DNA from: Epiperipatus broadwayi
Lineage: Eukaryota; Onychophora; Udeonychophora; Euonychophora; Peripatidae
Assembly (NCBI GenBank): GCA_028023455.1
Contig: JAQFVV010012513.1
Location: 1,676,501 to 1,740,500 of the forward strand
Direction of reading: 5' to 3'
Length of the DNA stretch: 64,000 nt
Shown here: positions 8,791-22,523 of the stretch, piece after piece
How the letters are laid out: each line of letters opens with the position of its first letter
Numbering within the stretch: the stretch's first letter is position 1
Translations under genes and position numbers: made by a program
The notes under the pieces: model-generated
What the model was told of the DNA's origin: nothing
Databases searched by the model: none
Seen by the model: the letters and a program-made list of their open reading frames with translations, nothing else

Positions 8791-11392
8791 AACATTTTAT
8801 GTGAGCCTACTTCAGTCTTTTATATATCTAACTTAAAAATTAATAATTCCAGCTCTTATTACAAAAATATATAAATTAAAAACTTTTTATTTTTATTACT
8901 TGTAATTGTCATTTTAAATTATTTTTAATTTAAATACTACTTAAAACCATTTGTATCGAATAAATAAAAATAAAACAAAATTGTTTAATCTGAAGTGATT
9001 TATAATCTAATATTAACATTTTAATTTCACTAATGATTTTTTTCGTTGGCCAGTTGAAATTATATATAAAACAGTTGACGTTTTTATATATTTTTTAAAT
9101 ATTAAATTCTTTATTCCAAGTTTATAACAATTGTTTATATTTTTGTCTGCAAATATCGATTATTTAAAATACTTTTTAAAAATTCTTTTTCTGATTTTTA
9201 TTATTATTTTTTTGAATGTCTTTTGTATTATTTAAGTTATATATATATAAATCATTAACGTTTAACTATCATAGAAACTTTTAAAATGAAGACTTTTAAG
9301 TTACCATTAAAAAAGTTTATTTTTATAAAGAAAATAAATAAATTCAGAAATATTTTATACATATACATCTAGTGCTCCGATTATTAGACATAATTCATTT
9401 ATTAATTCCAATAATATTCAGCCCATTATTTTACATAATTACATTGTTCTCGATTACATTCTTATATCGCATTATCTTATTTTGAATTTGCTAAACACAA
9501 AAGAATATATTATAATGGGATGGGGTGATTAAAATGGTCATACCTGGAGTTATGGAAAATAATCATCAACTCCAGATAAATGCAAAATCAATAATTTAAT
9601 AAAAGTATAATATTTTAAGATACGTTTAAAGTAATTAAGTATTATCTTAAAGTGAGAAGATATTAAAATAATGTTTAATATCAAATATATATAAGTAAAA
9701 AAATATATTAACTGTCAGGTCCTTCCAAACAAATTATTTCATGTTTTGACCAATTCGCTCCCTGGTGATTGTTTTCATAAGTATTATACATTAAAATGCA
9801 TTTAAAACAGTATATTTTATTATAATAATTCCCCCTCCTCCCAAAAAAAAAATTGAGCAAAAAAAGCATGAAATTCAAAATTCCCACTCTAACAATAGAC
9901 ATAAACCCCTTTCTGACATGTTCAGCCATTGTCTGTTGATAAGGCTGTATAATGTTCCATGTTTTACAACATTGAAGTTTCCAATGATGCACAAACATGT
10001 TTATTTGCGAATTTATTACAGTTTTACATATTTTTAAAAAATAATTTACACTATATTTATTAGATATCAAGAAATATAAATTATTAATAACTTATTTTGA
10101 CTTGAAATACTTAATTTTCAAAAATATAACATTATATTAGCAGCTAATATAAATATGGTCTGAAGCAAATTAGAAGACAATCGATGACATAAACAATCTT
10201 CTTTATTTACGAGTACAGAAAATGTCAAAGAAAATATTGTAATTTTGCAATAAATATTCAAAAAATTTAAACATTTAAATCATAATTCGTTAGATATAAG
10301 AAAAATAAATAATTATTCATTTCAAATGTTTAAAAATAATAAAAATTAAGAAATATTTAGTTGATTGTATAAACTGAAAATAATCTTTCTAGAAACAATG
10401 ACATGTAATGTCTTTGTTTTGGTTACAATTTCATTTTTTTAATATTTACTGAAACAAAATATGAACATTTAAAATTTATTTCAGTAGTATAAAAAATATC
10501 TCTCAAATAAAGTCAAATTTGTTATTTTCTGATAAGTAATAAATATTTTATCATATATTTTACGTTGATGTATGAGACAAAGAAAACATCAGAAAATTCT
10601 GAAAAGTAAGGGGCATTAGGCAGCATTTTGAAATAGTTAAAAGAGAGCATAAGATCATGAGATCTTTAAAAGATCAGCCCAGTTAACTTCTCAGAGCAAT
10701 TACAGGTATCATTAATCATACATATACCAGCATTATAATAAGTAAAAGTAAGTATAAGTAATTCTCAAAATAACCATTCATCATCATGAATGATCAACAG
10801 TTAAATAAATCAACCATCCAACTTGTGGTAGAATTTGGAATATGAGTCAACAGCCAATCTTGTGACTGGATTTGAAATGAGTCTCTGTAGACTTGGATAA
10901 CTATTGGGCCTTTGGTAGCTTGGACAATTATTTAAACATAATTTGGATGCAACAACTGAGTGCTCATCCATCAGAATACATAATTATCAAAACAATAATG
11001 CTGAGATATTAAAGCATGCTGATCATCATCAAAGCTCTGGCCACTTAGTACCACGAATATACAGGCCAATTATAAATTTAATTTCTAATAGACTAAACTA
11101 ATGTAGCACAGGGGATTTAAAGAATATAATCGTAGCATCAATGTAGAATCAATTGGATGTGCCTAAGCACTAGTGTACATCCCCATTCATATAATCAGCC
11201 ATTATAAAAGAATCTAGCTCAGAAAAACAATTTCAAATACTGCTATGGTGACCAAGAAATGATGCAATCATACAATATTGTAAACTCTTTAGAATTAGGT
11301 CCTGGAATAATTTTAACAATTAAATATGTTTATTAACAAAAATAAAAAAATAATGAAATTAAGGTCTATAGAACATGGCTATACACATAGAC
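8791..11392. other. No gene or family recognised
   Basis: Very AT-rich. A 120-codon open frame on the minus strand (9708-10070) has no motif I recognise, contains low-complexity parts, and lacks clear splice signals at its ends. The part 10600-11300 is less AT-rich and may be an old element, but nothing ties it to a family. Confidence 0.35.
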
Positions 11393-11402
11393 TTCTGATT
11401 TT

Positions 11403-11498
11403 TTTTCATGTGTCATAGAATCAGCCTGAATGTGAACCCATTAACCTGGTGCAACTGCTTGTGAGGCAGTTGTGCTGACCTCTCGACCACCAATGCTT
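11403..11498 (-). mobile_element. tRNA-derived SINE with target duplication
   Basis: The minus strand reads gcattggtggtcgagaggtc (box A region), a short arm, then tgggttcacattc (box B) and ends gattctatgacacatgaaaaaa. Direct repeats ttctgatttt at 11393-11402 and 11499-11508 flank it. Same family as 8674, 51993, 53886 and 54506. Confidence 0.8.
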
Positions 11499-12419
11499 TT
11501 CTGATTTTGATTAATATATTACAAAAAATATTACATTGTGGTTTACATGATTAATACACCAAATTCAAGTTACTATATGGTGGTTTATATATAACACACA
11601 TATATATGTGCACATCCATGTGTTTTACTATTACATGGATATATTTTAATTGACATTTAATAAAAATATAAAAAAATGATTAAAGTTTATGTTCATGTTC
11701 TGTTTGACACTCAATGATATATATATACTTTATCTGTGTGTATGTAATTTCTGAACATATTTAAAATTTCCTACAATAAAAAATGTTTAAACTTTTTAAC
11801 TTATATTTTCAATAATACAAATACATAATCAAGATTTAGTTAAACACATATGTAGAATTGCACAGATTATTAACATAACAAATTTAATTTTGTCAAAACT
11901 ATAAATGACATTACTTTTTATAATTTAGTAATTCCATTTTGAATATACAAAAAATTTATATATATACATGTATGTCAAAAAAAAGTCAGTTTATCAAATT
12001 CTACCACAGCTTTCTTTTTTTATTAAAAAAAGTATAGTCAATTTTTGACAGATTAAAAAAGTTCCTTTTTATCAGCTTACTCTAAAAGATTTGTTTTAGA
12101 TTTCTTCTTTTTTTAAAAAAATATGAAATCAGATTTTAACAGATTATGTTAATTAATTATAAATGTCTTTTTAAAAATCCAGAAAATTTATTTTATTCTT
12201 TTTTCCCTCCCGTAATTAAAGTATGTTGGAGTTTTAGAAATGTCCATGAATCAATCATTTCATTCCAGCAAAATTTTACTTGCCTTCTTTTAAAATATAT
12301 AAATTTTTTAAATGTCATTTTATCAAATGAATTATTTAAAATTTCATTATTATATATATATAATTATTAGTCTCTCTCTATATATATAAACAAAACTGCT
12401 TAACACTATACTAGTAATA

Positions 12420-12885
12420 AATAAAATAAAAAACCATAAAACAATACTAGATAAAATCCAAAATTTTACCAAAATCCTTACATGACCATGGTTTAATTTA
12501 ATCTATTACAAATAAACATTTTCAAGTGAAAATCAAACTAAATGAACAAGCATATATATAGCAACAAACATATATATATAGCAACAAACAACCCTTCCTA
12601 TAATTGATTTTAAATGCCACCTTCCTTTAATATCAAAAGTTGTCTTCATGAATCTGAGGCTATCAATCTTATGAAGACATCTTTTGATATTAAGAGAAGA
12701 TGGTATTTAAAATGAATTATGGCAAGGTTTGCTTGTTTGTTTGTATATATATTTATGTTTGTTCCTTTAGTTTGATTTTCACTTGAGAAGGTCTACTTGT
12801 AGTAGATGAAACCATGGTCATATAAGGATTTTTGTAAAATTTTGGATTTTATCTAGTATTGTATTGTTTTATGGTTTTGAATTAT
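12420..12885. mobile_element. Fold-back element with hammerhead-like motif in each arm
   Basis: 12420-12640 is the reverse complement of about 12665-12885 (ataaaaccataaaacaatac against gtattgttttatggtttt; gttgtcttcatga against tcttatgaagac at the centre). The terminal block is shared with 33670-33790, next to the LTR-like element. The layout and the ribozyme-like motif resemble PLE pLTRs, but no endonuclease or RT remains, so the class is uncertain. Confidence 0.6.
12783..12819 (+). ncRNA. Hammerhead-like motif, U3/A8 type
   Basis: Core TTGAGAA (12783-12789). Helix II is G-TCTAC-ttgta-GTAGA-T (12791-12807). GAAA is 12808-12811. The self-complementary ACCATGGT is 12811-12818, with C12819 as the expected cleavage base. 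Helix I is poor here (A-T pairs lost), but the related copy at 33690 pairs ACAC with GTGT. The inverted arm keeps the palindrome at 12488-12495. Confidence 0.45.
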
Positions 12886-13425
12886 ATATATATATTGTAA
12901 CCTAGTGTTATTGACACTTGGTTTATTTAGCATCGTTTCCATAGGAAAACAATGCTATCCTTTTCTAGAAAATAAAAAAGTAAAATAGTAATAATATTAA
13001 GTGATTAATAAAGTATAATATTTACTCACTTTAACGTGTTTTAAGCAAATAACTAATAAATTTAGTAATTTTTGATGTCATTTTGAAGAAGAGCATGAAC
13101 AATTTAATTAAAATATTAACAATAAGAGCAATTTAATATAGTATAAAAGCATATATTGTAAACAGTAATTGATTTTAGATGGGTAGAGGGAGAGTGGATG
13201 AGTATCTTATCATAACACACAATAACTTCTGGTAATTTTTAAATTATTTTAGATAATAATGTATATAGAATTATACATCCCAAATAAACATTGTTAATTA
13301 AATGTATTTATTATTTTTCATTATTTGTCAAATTACTTTGTGATCCATTTAAGTCATACAGAAATATATAACTGTAATAAGTTTTTTTTTTTCCCTATGA
13401 TTAAATGATTTTTTTTCTGTAAAAG

Positions 13426-13508
13426 GTCACTAAAACAAGACCGCCAAAAATTGAAAAAAAATTTAGTCTGACATTAGTTTTACAAGAAGGAAGCAGTACT
13501 GAAATTCG
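13426..13508 (+). CDS. Possible coding exon, unknown protein
   Basis: A T-rich tract ending in AG (13411-13425) precedes 83 nt that read VTKTRPPKIEKKFSLTLVLQ and on to SSTEIR, followed by GTAACA as a possible donor. Composition is more protein-like than the neighbourhood, with mixed charged and hydrophobic residues. I recognise no family. It could be chance. Confidence 0.28.
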
Positions 13509-14402
13509 GTAACAAAATTTTTATTATTTTTCATTGCAGAAATAAATATAAGTCCATTAAATGTTTGATAATATCATGTGTGGCTAATCCTATTTGATAA
13601 GATATTCTGTTTTCTATGACCATCTACCTATTTTAAAGCTTTTTATACTCAAAAATATACTATCGTATGCTAAAGTTCAAAATGACCGTATTGACTACAG
13701 TAATCACGGAAAGCGTCATTAGATTTAAATTAAGCAATATAAGTAATTTCCAGGAAATAAACAATTATTTGTTAACTTTACCTTATTTAATAATCTTCTC
13801 GTGGTATAAAAGAAAATTTATAATTTAAAAGACATATTGTAAAAGCCAAGGAAAGTTAACTATCAAATTTCGCGCTCTTTCTAACAGAAATTGTCTGCGT
13901 CTAAAAATAATGTAATCTCCCCACGTTAAAATATGTTTTATTCAATGAAAATTATCTAAAAATAATATTAATGATCAAGGATATTTACTTATGCACCTGT
14001 ATATTTTTTAAAAAAAGAAAATATAAATTTTCTCAAGGCAAATATCAGAAAATTTGTATGCGTGCATATTACGGAAAAATTCATTATTAAAGAAGAATTA
14101 TAATTCCTAGAGTAGGAATAAAAACTACAAACATTAGTAACCTAATTATAACCCTAATATAATATGTTATATTATACATCAACTGGAGTCATTAAAACTT
14201 TATATCTACGTAAGTCAGCTGCAGTCCTTATAATAATATTATTCGGAAAATTCGCGCATTATTTTATTCCTAAGCCAGCTAGCTAAAAATGATACGTATC
14301 ACCAATAGTAAAAAGAAAAGAATTGTATATGTGATCGTCAATCGTCAAATATTCGTCATGTTAAAATATGTATTGTTTTCTTGGATCCCAAAATTATATC
14401 AG

Positions 14403-14598
14403 TTAATTCAAGGAAGAATTAACATCCCACGCTGCTATGTTTTCTTTGCTTAATTTATTAATTGCACCAGAATGGAGGCAACTTTTGTTTTTATAAATGA
14501 AATAACAAAATGTGTTTCTTAATTTTAAAATTGCTTCTTGAACTACGAATGGATCAAGTTCTTCGTCTAGATAAATTGCCCAATGGAAAAACATTTTC
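14403..14598 (-). CDS. Possible terminal exon, unknown protein
   Basis: On the minus strand, ttattatttcactag forms a plausible acceptor. The frame then reads KMFFHWAIYLDEELDPFVVQ and on for 64 residues to TAA. Low-complexity bias is weak, which is unusual here. No family recognised. An ATG start three bases into the exon is also possible. Confidence 0.3.
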
Positions 14599-14682
14599 CT
14601 AGTGAAATAATAAGCACTTGTTAAGTAATGATTTTTTTTACTAATTTGTAAAATTATGTGTATTTTTTTTTTTTATCAACAG

Positions 14683-14733
14683 GTTAAAGGCTGTATAGTC
14701 AAGTAGTATTTAAATGACCTTGTCATCATCAAG
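14683..14733 (+). other. Possible non-coding exon with strong splice signals
   Basis: A T12 tract plus atcaacag precedes 51 nt ending AAG before GTATGT. All three frames have stops, so if real it is an untranslated or lncRNA exon. Splice-signal evidence only. Confidence 0.25.
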
Positions 14734-14739
14734 GTATGT

Positions 14740-17427
14740 TTTCCTGTATTTATTCTAGGTTAAATGTATATTTGGCATGGAAAATTTTTTATAAAATGTG
14801 TTTACTTATGATATGCAATTATGGGTATAAATTTATATGTTAGATGCGTAAAAAGAAGAAAATTTAGATACTTAATAGGGAAAATATCTAGTTAAAATTA
14901 TCAGAAGTAATTAAAGAGAAGTGCTATACAGAATATTACTTATTTAAAGTTTGAAACAAATTTATACTATGTTAATTGCGGAACTTATTCCCAATTATTC
15001 TTTATTAACGCATTCACTTAATTTAGTTCAAGATACTATATTACCAACTACTTGTTGAGTGTTTCTTTGGCAAAGGTGAAAATCATTATGGTTTATTTTG
15101 TGTTATCCATTGTTTTCAGACGTTGATTTAAGTATACCCCGGAACATAAATTTAGTGTAATTAGTGTATTTGCTTGTCTTGCCCCGATATAGAATCAGTA
15201 TATGCTTAAGATTCGCATTAGGAATAACTGTAATGTCTTTATTTTGTGGGATGGAAATTGATCTCCCCAAAAGCTTTATTTTCCATGAGGGGAATAGATA
15301 AATCTAATATTCGGGTATGTTTATAACCCAAGCGATCGCTTCTCAGAGTTAGGACGATCAGCAATTTATACCGTATTTAGTGTATTTCGTTCGTTAAAAT
15401 CCCATGAGAGGATTATATTTGGTGTGTGTTCCTATTATGCCCAAGTAAGAGGCTAGGACCCACCAAACTATTTAATGTAGTAGTTAGCTCTTCAGACCTA
15501 CGGTATTATTCCATATTCCTCATGAGAAAATAGAGATAATTCCACCACGGAAGGTGTTGAATATTGTGTTTTATTTAGAAAGTTATGGCAAGATAACGGA
15601 TATACTGGAGGTTAATTCCTTACGATCCATTTAGTAAAAATAGCATGCTAGTATATATGATCAATGTCTGGATTGTGCGGCGGAATAGTGCTGGTAATCC
15701 ACACGTAAGTCAATGGAGAGAGTAAGTTTAAAATTACGTGATTTAGAAATTTTTATTTGCCAAAGGAGGGTTCAAATACTAAGTTTAATTCGGGTTAATT
15801 AATAAGTAGCACTCATAATATAACTTATACTGAGAAAAACAGTGTGTATAACAACTTCAGTTGTTATTAAGGTAAATATTAAAATAATAATTATAACTTC
15901 TGATAAATAACCCATAAATTATAATAATTTATCTAAATAAAAACTATCATTTAGTTAAAGATATGATAATAAAAATCGTTTGTACGCATTGCCTAGAATC
16001 AGATTATTTTTATTTTAAAACAAATAGTTAGTCAATAAAGGTAAGCAGCCGTTCATATAAGATACACCAAACGAATGAGTTAATGTATCGATAATAATAT
16101 TTATTTTGTTATATTCAATTTGCATAAATGTAAAAAGAAGATGAAGAAGTAGTTCGAATCCAAGTCTAAAAGTATAGACGAATTACTGTCAGTTATATTT
16201 TGTTTTATCCATATGGGATCGAATAAATTGTATATGTTTGTTTATTATGTTAATCCTAAAGGATAGTTTTGTTAAATTGTAATAATAAATTAGAATATTG
16301 TTGAAATTTAATAATAAATTATAGTCTTGTTACAAGTTGTTTTGAGTCATTTTTCTTGTGTGCTAAATAAAAGTGTATCTGCATAATACTTGCAATACTT
16401 TCTTGAGTCCAAAATTATTTATGAAATCTTAAATTCAATACACCAGATAGACAATTGTAAGCAGATCAGAATATTTCATTATATTTTTAATTTAATAAGA
16501 ATTATTTGTGGAATTGAAACTTCAGACCAGAACATTTTATTTTATGTGTGTGTAAAATCACTTTATCCCCAAACTAGTAGGTTTTGGTTGCACTTTGTTC
16601 CATACACATTTAAGTGAAGTGTCTAAGTATTAAATCTTAGTTAAATTATTGTGTTGTCATGGATGATGGAAGGACACAAAAGCACCCTTGTCTTTTCATC
16701 ATTCCGACTGAGATTCTGGATTAAGAAAGGGCTGTATTATTCAAAATTATGCGTTGTTATTGAATATGGTCATCATCTCGTTAAATATTATAATAGTTGA
16801 TAAGTGGATGAAGACACCTGGAATTTAAATAAGGTAAATGTTTCCTATAGCCGACCAGAATGTCAGTCATATGCGACAACACAATACTGCCGAGCATTTT
16901 ATTAAATATAACAGAGAACCCTGAGATTAGTGTCATTATTGTTAGTGCTCTTTAATTAAGAATTGATTCATCATGATCAATATTACAAGTGTGGCATGGC
17001 TAAGGAGATTGAAACTTCTGATTGTATAATAATAAAATATTGAGATCATATTGGCAAATTAAAGAATGTTTTATTTTAGTCAGTAATATTAACAATGACA
17101 TGAAATCATCATCATCATTGTCGAACAGTACAAGTACTTACAGCTCAGAGAATGTGTTTTGGATAGAGAAAGAATGTTAGTTTATTCTAAATTTTCTTTT
17201 TAAATTTATTTTATTAATGATAATTTTTTTTTTTTATTCTATCTCTGTCTGAACTGCATATCGCTGTAGCTGAATTCTTATAACTAACCTAATGTCGAGC
17301 TATATATTATATTATAATATGAGGTAATGAAGGGTTTGCTACCAAAGCGTCCGATTTCGCTTTATGGAATTAGCTCGTTTTATTTTTAGAAGTAATAGAA
17401 GTCCTCTTACTTATTTTAGTTAGGTTA

Positions 17428-17430
<3 letters not shown>
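14740..17430. other. Less AT-rich unique sequence, function unknown
   Basis: 15100-15770 has few homopolymer runs, no shared repeat and frequent stops in all frames. It could be an old element or a non-coding regulatory region. 16690-16650 read on the minus strand follows a good acceptor (ctttcttaatccag) but opens only about 24 codons. Confidence 0.3.

Positions 17431-17431
<1 letters not shown>

Positions 17432-17459
<28 letters not shown>
17432..17459. repeat. (TA)n microsatellite
   Basis: Uninterrupted TA run within AT-rich DNA. Confidence 0.95.
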
Positions 17460-17463
<4 letters not shown>

Positions 17464-19440
17464 AATCAATGTCTGTATTCCAATTATAATAAAATATATA
17501 TAATTATTCAAAACAATACAATAATTAATACAGTAAAACAATATTTTAAAAAAAACAAATATATACCAATTTAATAGAAGTACTTTCAACTATCTATGTA
17601 GTCGTTGTCAACTAGTTACTATCACAGACTGCATTTAACTAATTATACCATCTTTAAATTAAATGTAAAAATGTTTAAATGTCTTTTAAATGGATTATTT
17701 AAAAACAACTCACTTGTGTATATATGTTTCTCTGTGCTTCTCTGCATATATAGATAAACAGCACCATACATATATTAATTTCTTCATCAAGCTTTCTCTT
17801 GGTGCACTTGGTTTTGGTAATTGTCATTATCAAGATAGGTATAAATCAGATAAATTGTTGGCATGCCATGAGCTTTCTTCTGTCTAGGGATTTATGAGTT
17901 TCAGGCCAGAAAGCTGTCTTGGTTTGATAGATTTCAGATAAGCAAATATCCTCTTTGCACACATCTGTGGCTATGAATTTCAACACAAATAAGTGATTCA
18001 TTTTTCTCCATGTGAATTCAAACTCCATTAAACTGTAGAGCAGATGTGTCCTCCTGTTTTGATGTCAGCTACATCTTTATGGGAACTCTGTCCAAGTTTG
18101 CTAGCTAACTCTGCAACTAGATATTCTGCTTTTCAAAAATATTATTAATCAAGCCTTCTGGCTATCTTTTACAAAATACATTAGCCAATACCTTGCAACT
18201 GGCCTGTTTGACCAGATAATTGTTGTCAACTGCTTCTCAAAAAATATTAGAACAAGAACTGAATTGATATTTTTATCAGCACTTTTTATAAGAGTTATGT
18301 GAGATGATAAAAACACCTTAATTCAAAACAGAATTTTTTTGTCTAATCCTTATCTTTACTAAAATCAATTTTAATCTTTTAAAATCACTTTTAATTATAA
18401 GCTACTTTTGGAAGCAACTTTGAAATTTTACCAAAGGTGTGATCTATATGTTTTTACTTAGATAGAACATTAATTAAAAGACTTCAAAAATAAATAATAG
18501 ACCTTTTTTACAATTATCAGAAACATGCTTGTTTTTAAATTCAAAATCAGAATGCAATATTAAATTATTTAGACCTTTTAAAAATGTTTTTATTTATAAT
18601 AAAATTCTATTTTAAATTCAAAACTCTTTAATTCATTTTTTAGGATTATTTTATTCCAGGAAATGCAGAAAATATCTACACAAAATTGTCTGTTTATTTA
18701 TACTTTTTCTTCATTTTATATACATATGTGAACACACACAAATATGTTGCTGTATGCCATGTAACCCAAATGATTGCAATATATAATTGTATATGTGCTA
18801 ACATTGAACTTATTATCTTGAAGTGGATTAGAATTAAAAGAAAAATGTAAAAACTATGAAAATAATTTACATTAGAAATGAACAAATTTTTGTTATTGCA
18901 GGAGGTGTGAAATTTTATAAAGTTTTTTTGTGAAACACATATAAGAATATTTATATTTTCTGAAGTATGAGATATACATTGTATAAAAAGAATTGTGATC
19001 ATACTGGAAGCTTCAATAAATTTTTATGAAATGAGGCTTTTAAAATCCATTTTAAGCAATTTTAGAATGGTGACTGTTATCACTATCTACATGTGTGTAT
19101 GATCATATGTTATTGAATTTTGTTCCATAATAACTTCAAAATGAAACAAATGCAAGTGTCATTTCTAGTTTGATTAATCCATATACTAAGTTGATTTAAA
19201 GACATCACATACTGCCAAACATGTATTGTTAAATGAACTAATTGATTAATCCACATAAAGTTCATTGCTTGGATATAATGTTATTCCATATTCACTTTCC
19301 TTGACTCATCTATGACTATCTATAATGATATTTTACTAGGTATTTGGTTTTTAAATAGCAGTCCCATAAATGAATGAATACTGAATAATTTTAAAAAATA
19401 ATTCAGAGGTCAATATATATCAATAATTGGCTACATCATT
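17460..19440. other. No gene recognised
   Basis: Only short AT-biased frames and no shared repeat identified. Confidence 0.3.
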
Positions 19441-19449
19441 GAAGTTTAC

Positions 19450-19582
19450 CTTAGCCTCCACATGCTTGATGACGTTTGTTCTCTGGGTTTCCAGATTTGT
19501 GAGATTATTTACAGGAAGCTTTTGGAATAACAGATAAGTTTTGTCTTTTTTTGCATAATTTACTAAAGATGTATGATTACTT
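19450..19582 (-). CDS. Possible internal coding exon, unknown protein
   Basis: The minus strand has an acceptor-like ttattgtgtag. The frame then reads SNHTSLVNYAKKDKTYLLFQ, KLPVNNLTNLETQRTNVIKH and VEAK, ending at AAG before GTAAAC, a reasonable donor. The 133-nt length is exon-like and the sequence is not low complexity. The frame stays open past the donor to a TGA near 19420. I do not recognise the protein. Confidence 0.4.
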
Positions 19583-19599
19583 CTACACAATAATTGTAT

Positions 19600-21540
19600 A
19601 CTAATTACTTAAAATAAAAAGTATACCTTATTACACCTTTTTTGATGCATATATATTTTATTTTCAAAAATAGAAGTTTAAAAATTGCAGTTGTAATGGT
19701 ATTAAACAAAACTACAGTTGTATACAACCAGGCCTTATGAAACACATCAGCAGTGCCTTTATCATCATGCTGCTAAAAGATTTTCAGATATTTTATAAAT
19801 TTCAAATGCGATTTCAAATTTTAGAGCAGAATTTATTAGGTTTATAAGAGATTCACATTTATTTATTCTGTTTTAAAAATAAATTTCAGTACAACAAAAA
19901 TTTATTAATTTTCTGGAGTTGCTAGCTTAGTTGTTTTATATTACATCATTTAATGAGACAAAATGTAATTGTTCTTATTATGTGCTCATGTTATTTATTT
20001 TTTTAATATTTGAAAAGTTCAAATATAATTTTTTAGGAATTTTTTTTTTCCAAATTTACATTTTCGACAAATCAAGTCTACTTTCTCAAATTTCAATATA
20101 GAATAAAGATTTAATAGTAAAATCGAAGGTTGAATAATAATTACAAAAAGTGTCACCAGGGCGAACAATACTATCATTACCCTGTTGAAGATTCATAGTC
20201 CTGAAGGTGATAGTTTATCTACCCTTTGATTTGAATAATGTAGATAAAAATTCTACTAGAATTTATATTTTTAAAAGAATTGGATCCATGGATCTATATT
20301 TAGAAACAAATAGATTGATAATACTTATCTCATTATTATCACTGTCTATTGCTTTATTAGTACTGTTGATATTATTTCTACTACTTGTATTATTTTTACC
20401 ACTAAAATGAGTCATCTTCCAGGCATAGCAACCTGTTTATCCATGAGAAACATCATATTTAGATTGCATTTTCTGTGGTCATTAAATAGAACTGCCTAAA
20501 TATACAATCAATGGTAGTTGAAATATCTACCTCAATGATAATTTTTTCCAACACCGCTCAGACAAATATTATTGTTATTATTAAATCATGTGACTTCAGC
20601 TCACAGTTTGTTTTAATTGTTTGTTGCCAAGTTACTTCACAGCAAAAATTTTGTTGAGATTATTTGATGGAAAAATATGCATTGTATGTCATTGTTTATA
20701 TATATATAGTTTACATTTTATATAAAAGATGACATAAATACACATTTTTAATGATTATTTAAAATAAAACTTAAATGTTTACGCCACTATTATTTCAAGT
20801 TTTTTTATCATTATGTAACTTCCCAGCAGTGTGTTAAATTTGTTCTTAACTGAACATATTTAAAACACAGTTCCCCCTAGGGATTTCTGGAAACAATTGG
20901 TTTTTTGTTGTAACTTTTTTCTTTCTTTTTGGAGTTCGTTTTTTATGGCAAAGTTTAACTCAACCATGACTTTCTAAAGAGTCATTTATTTCCATGAGAA
21001 TCTTTCTAAGTCAGCTTCGAATTTATTATGTATATATATATTACTAGCATTATCTATTTTAAGTGTGGACATTATATATACAAGTATATATATAATATTT
21101 CACCATGATGAAATGTCTATTAAAAAGGAACAATATATTTTTTTACACCATAGCTTGATTAACTTTCACTTCATAGTGTACAATCATTAAATGTCTGTAT
21201 TTTTAATTATATATATATATATGCAATTTGTATATTTAGAAATATATGAAATTTATTTAGAATAATGCAATCTCCAATATATTGTTTAAACGTAAGGTTA
21301 GATTATAATTAATATTATATTACATAAAAATTAGTCAGATGACCTGCAGAGTTCATGTTTTTAATGCAACCACTTTCATCAGCCATCAGATGAAGTCCAT
21401 CACACAAATATATTCATTAATAACATTGAAATAACCATCTTAATAAATAATTTTTTTTAAATATTGTTATAAATTAGCCTGCATGAAAAAAGCCTTTCTT
21501 GATTAAAAACATCAATTTAATGTTCACTACATAAAATGAA
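19600..21540. other. No gene recognised
   Basis: AT-rich with short TA runs near 20697, 21031 and 21210. No motif or shared repeat noticed. Confidence 0.3.
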
Positions 21541-21544
21541 CGAT

Positions 21545-22095
21545 ATCAGTAACACCTGTTTATTTTCTCTTGCTCATGACTTGGGTTTTCAATGACTTTT
21601 TGTTACTCCTAACATGCATCTCTCCACCATACTTCTTTGATTGGTCTGATGTCTCTGTATTGCTCTTCTATTAAGTGACCAAGTCTCAGGTGCATATGTA
21701 AGAACTGGTAAAATATATTTATTAAAAATGTTTCTTTTCAAACACATAGACATATTTCTTTTTAATATTAAGTTATTTCTATCAAAAGCCCTCCAACCAA
21801 GTATAAATTATATGATTAATTTCATCCATTATGTTTCCATGTGTAGTGATAATCTGATCAAGGTATTTGTAGTTGTTGATTTCTTCTAACTCATCATTAT
21901 TAACCATTACTTTAATTTTTGAGAAAATCCATTGAATATTATTTTAGTCCTACTTTTTTACTTTTATGAAGTTCTAAAGCAATCTTTCCAAAATAACTAC
22001 ATTGTGGGCAAAATTTAAATGCCTTAAGTAATCTCTATTTTTTTACTCCTTTAGCTACCCATTTTAATCCACAAAATAGTTTTTGCAGCACCCAA
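21545..22095 (-). pseudogene. RTE LINE fragment (RT and C-terminal region), decayed
   Basis: It aligns collinearly to about 27680-28260 of the long RTE copy on the same strand: the segment from the YADD-flanking region to the cysteine-poor C-terminal part. Many substitutions and small deletions, no long open frame. Older than the 27.4-30.4 kb copy. Confidence 0.85.
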
Positions 22096-22261
22096 AATGA
22101 AGTTGATCTAGAAGTCATTCTATAAGTTAGTTAACATAAGTCACTAAAATTGATTATTATCACTGAGATTAATATTAAGTTAATCATATTATTACTTTTT
22201 CTTGGATGAATTTTTATGTTTAGTACATTTTAAGTGATACTAACAAATACGTTTATATCAT

Positions 22262-22482
22262 TGTATATACTGAACTTAATGTAATTAGATGGGATTTGAA
22301 CTCAGACTTTCAAGCTCACTACAGCTATTTACTCCATTTGATACAAGTGATATGCACGATGACATACACATAAAAAAGATAAATGAACTCCAATATATAT
22401 ATTTTGTGCTGAATCAGCACTTATCAGTTGGTCCAGATTATCATCTCCCATATATATATATATATATATACTGAGCACTGAT

Positions 22483-22523
<41 letters not shown>

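Noticed and set aside
9708-10070. 120-codon minus-strand ORF as a gene
   Set aside because: No recognised domain, low-complexity segments and no clear splice or promoter signals; not strong enough to list as CDS.
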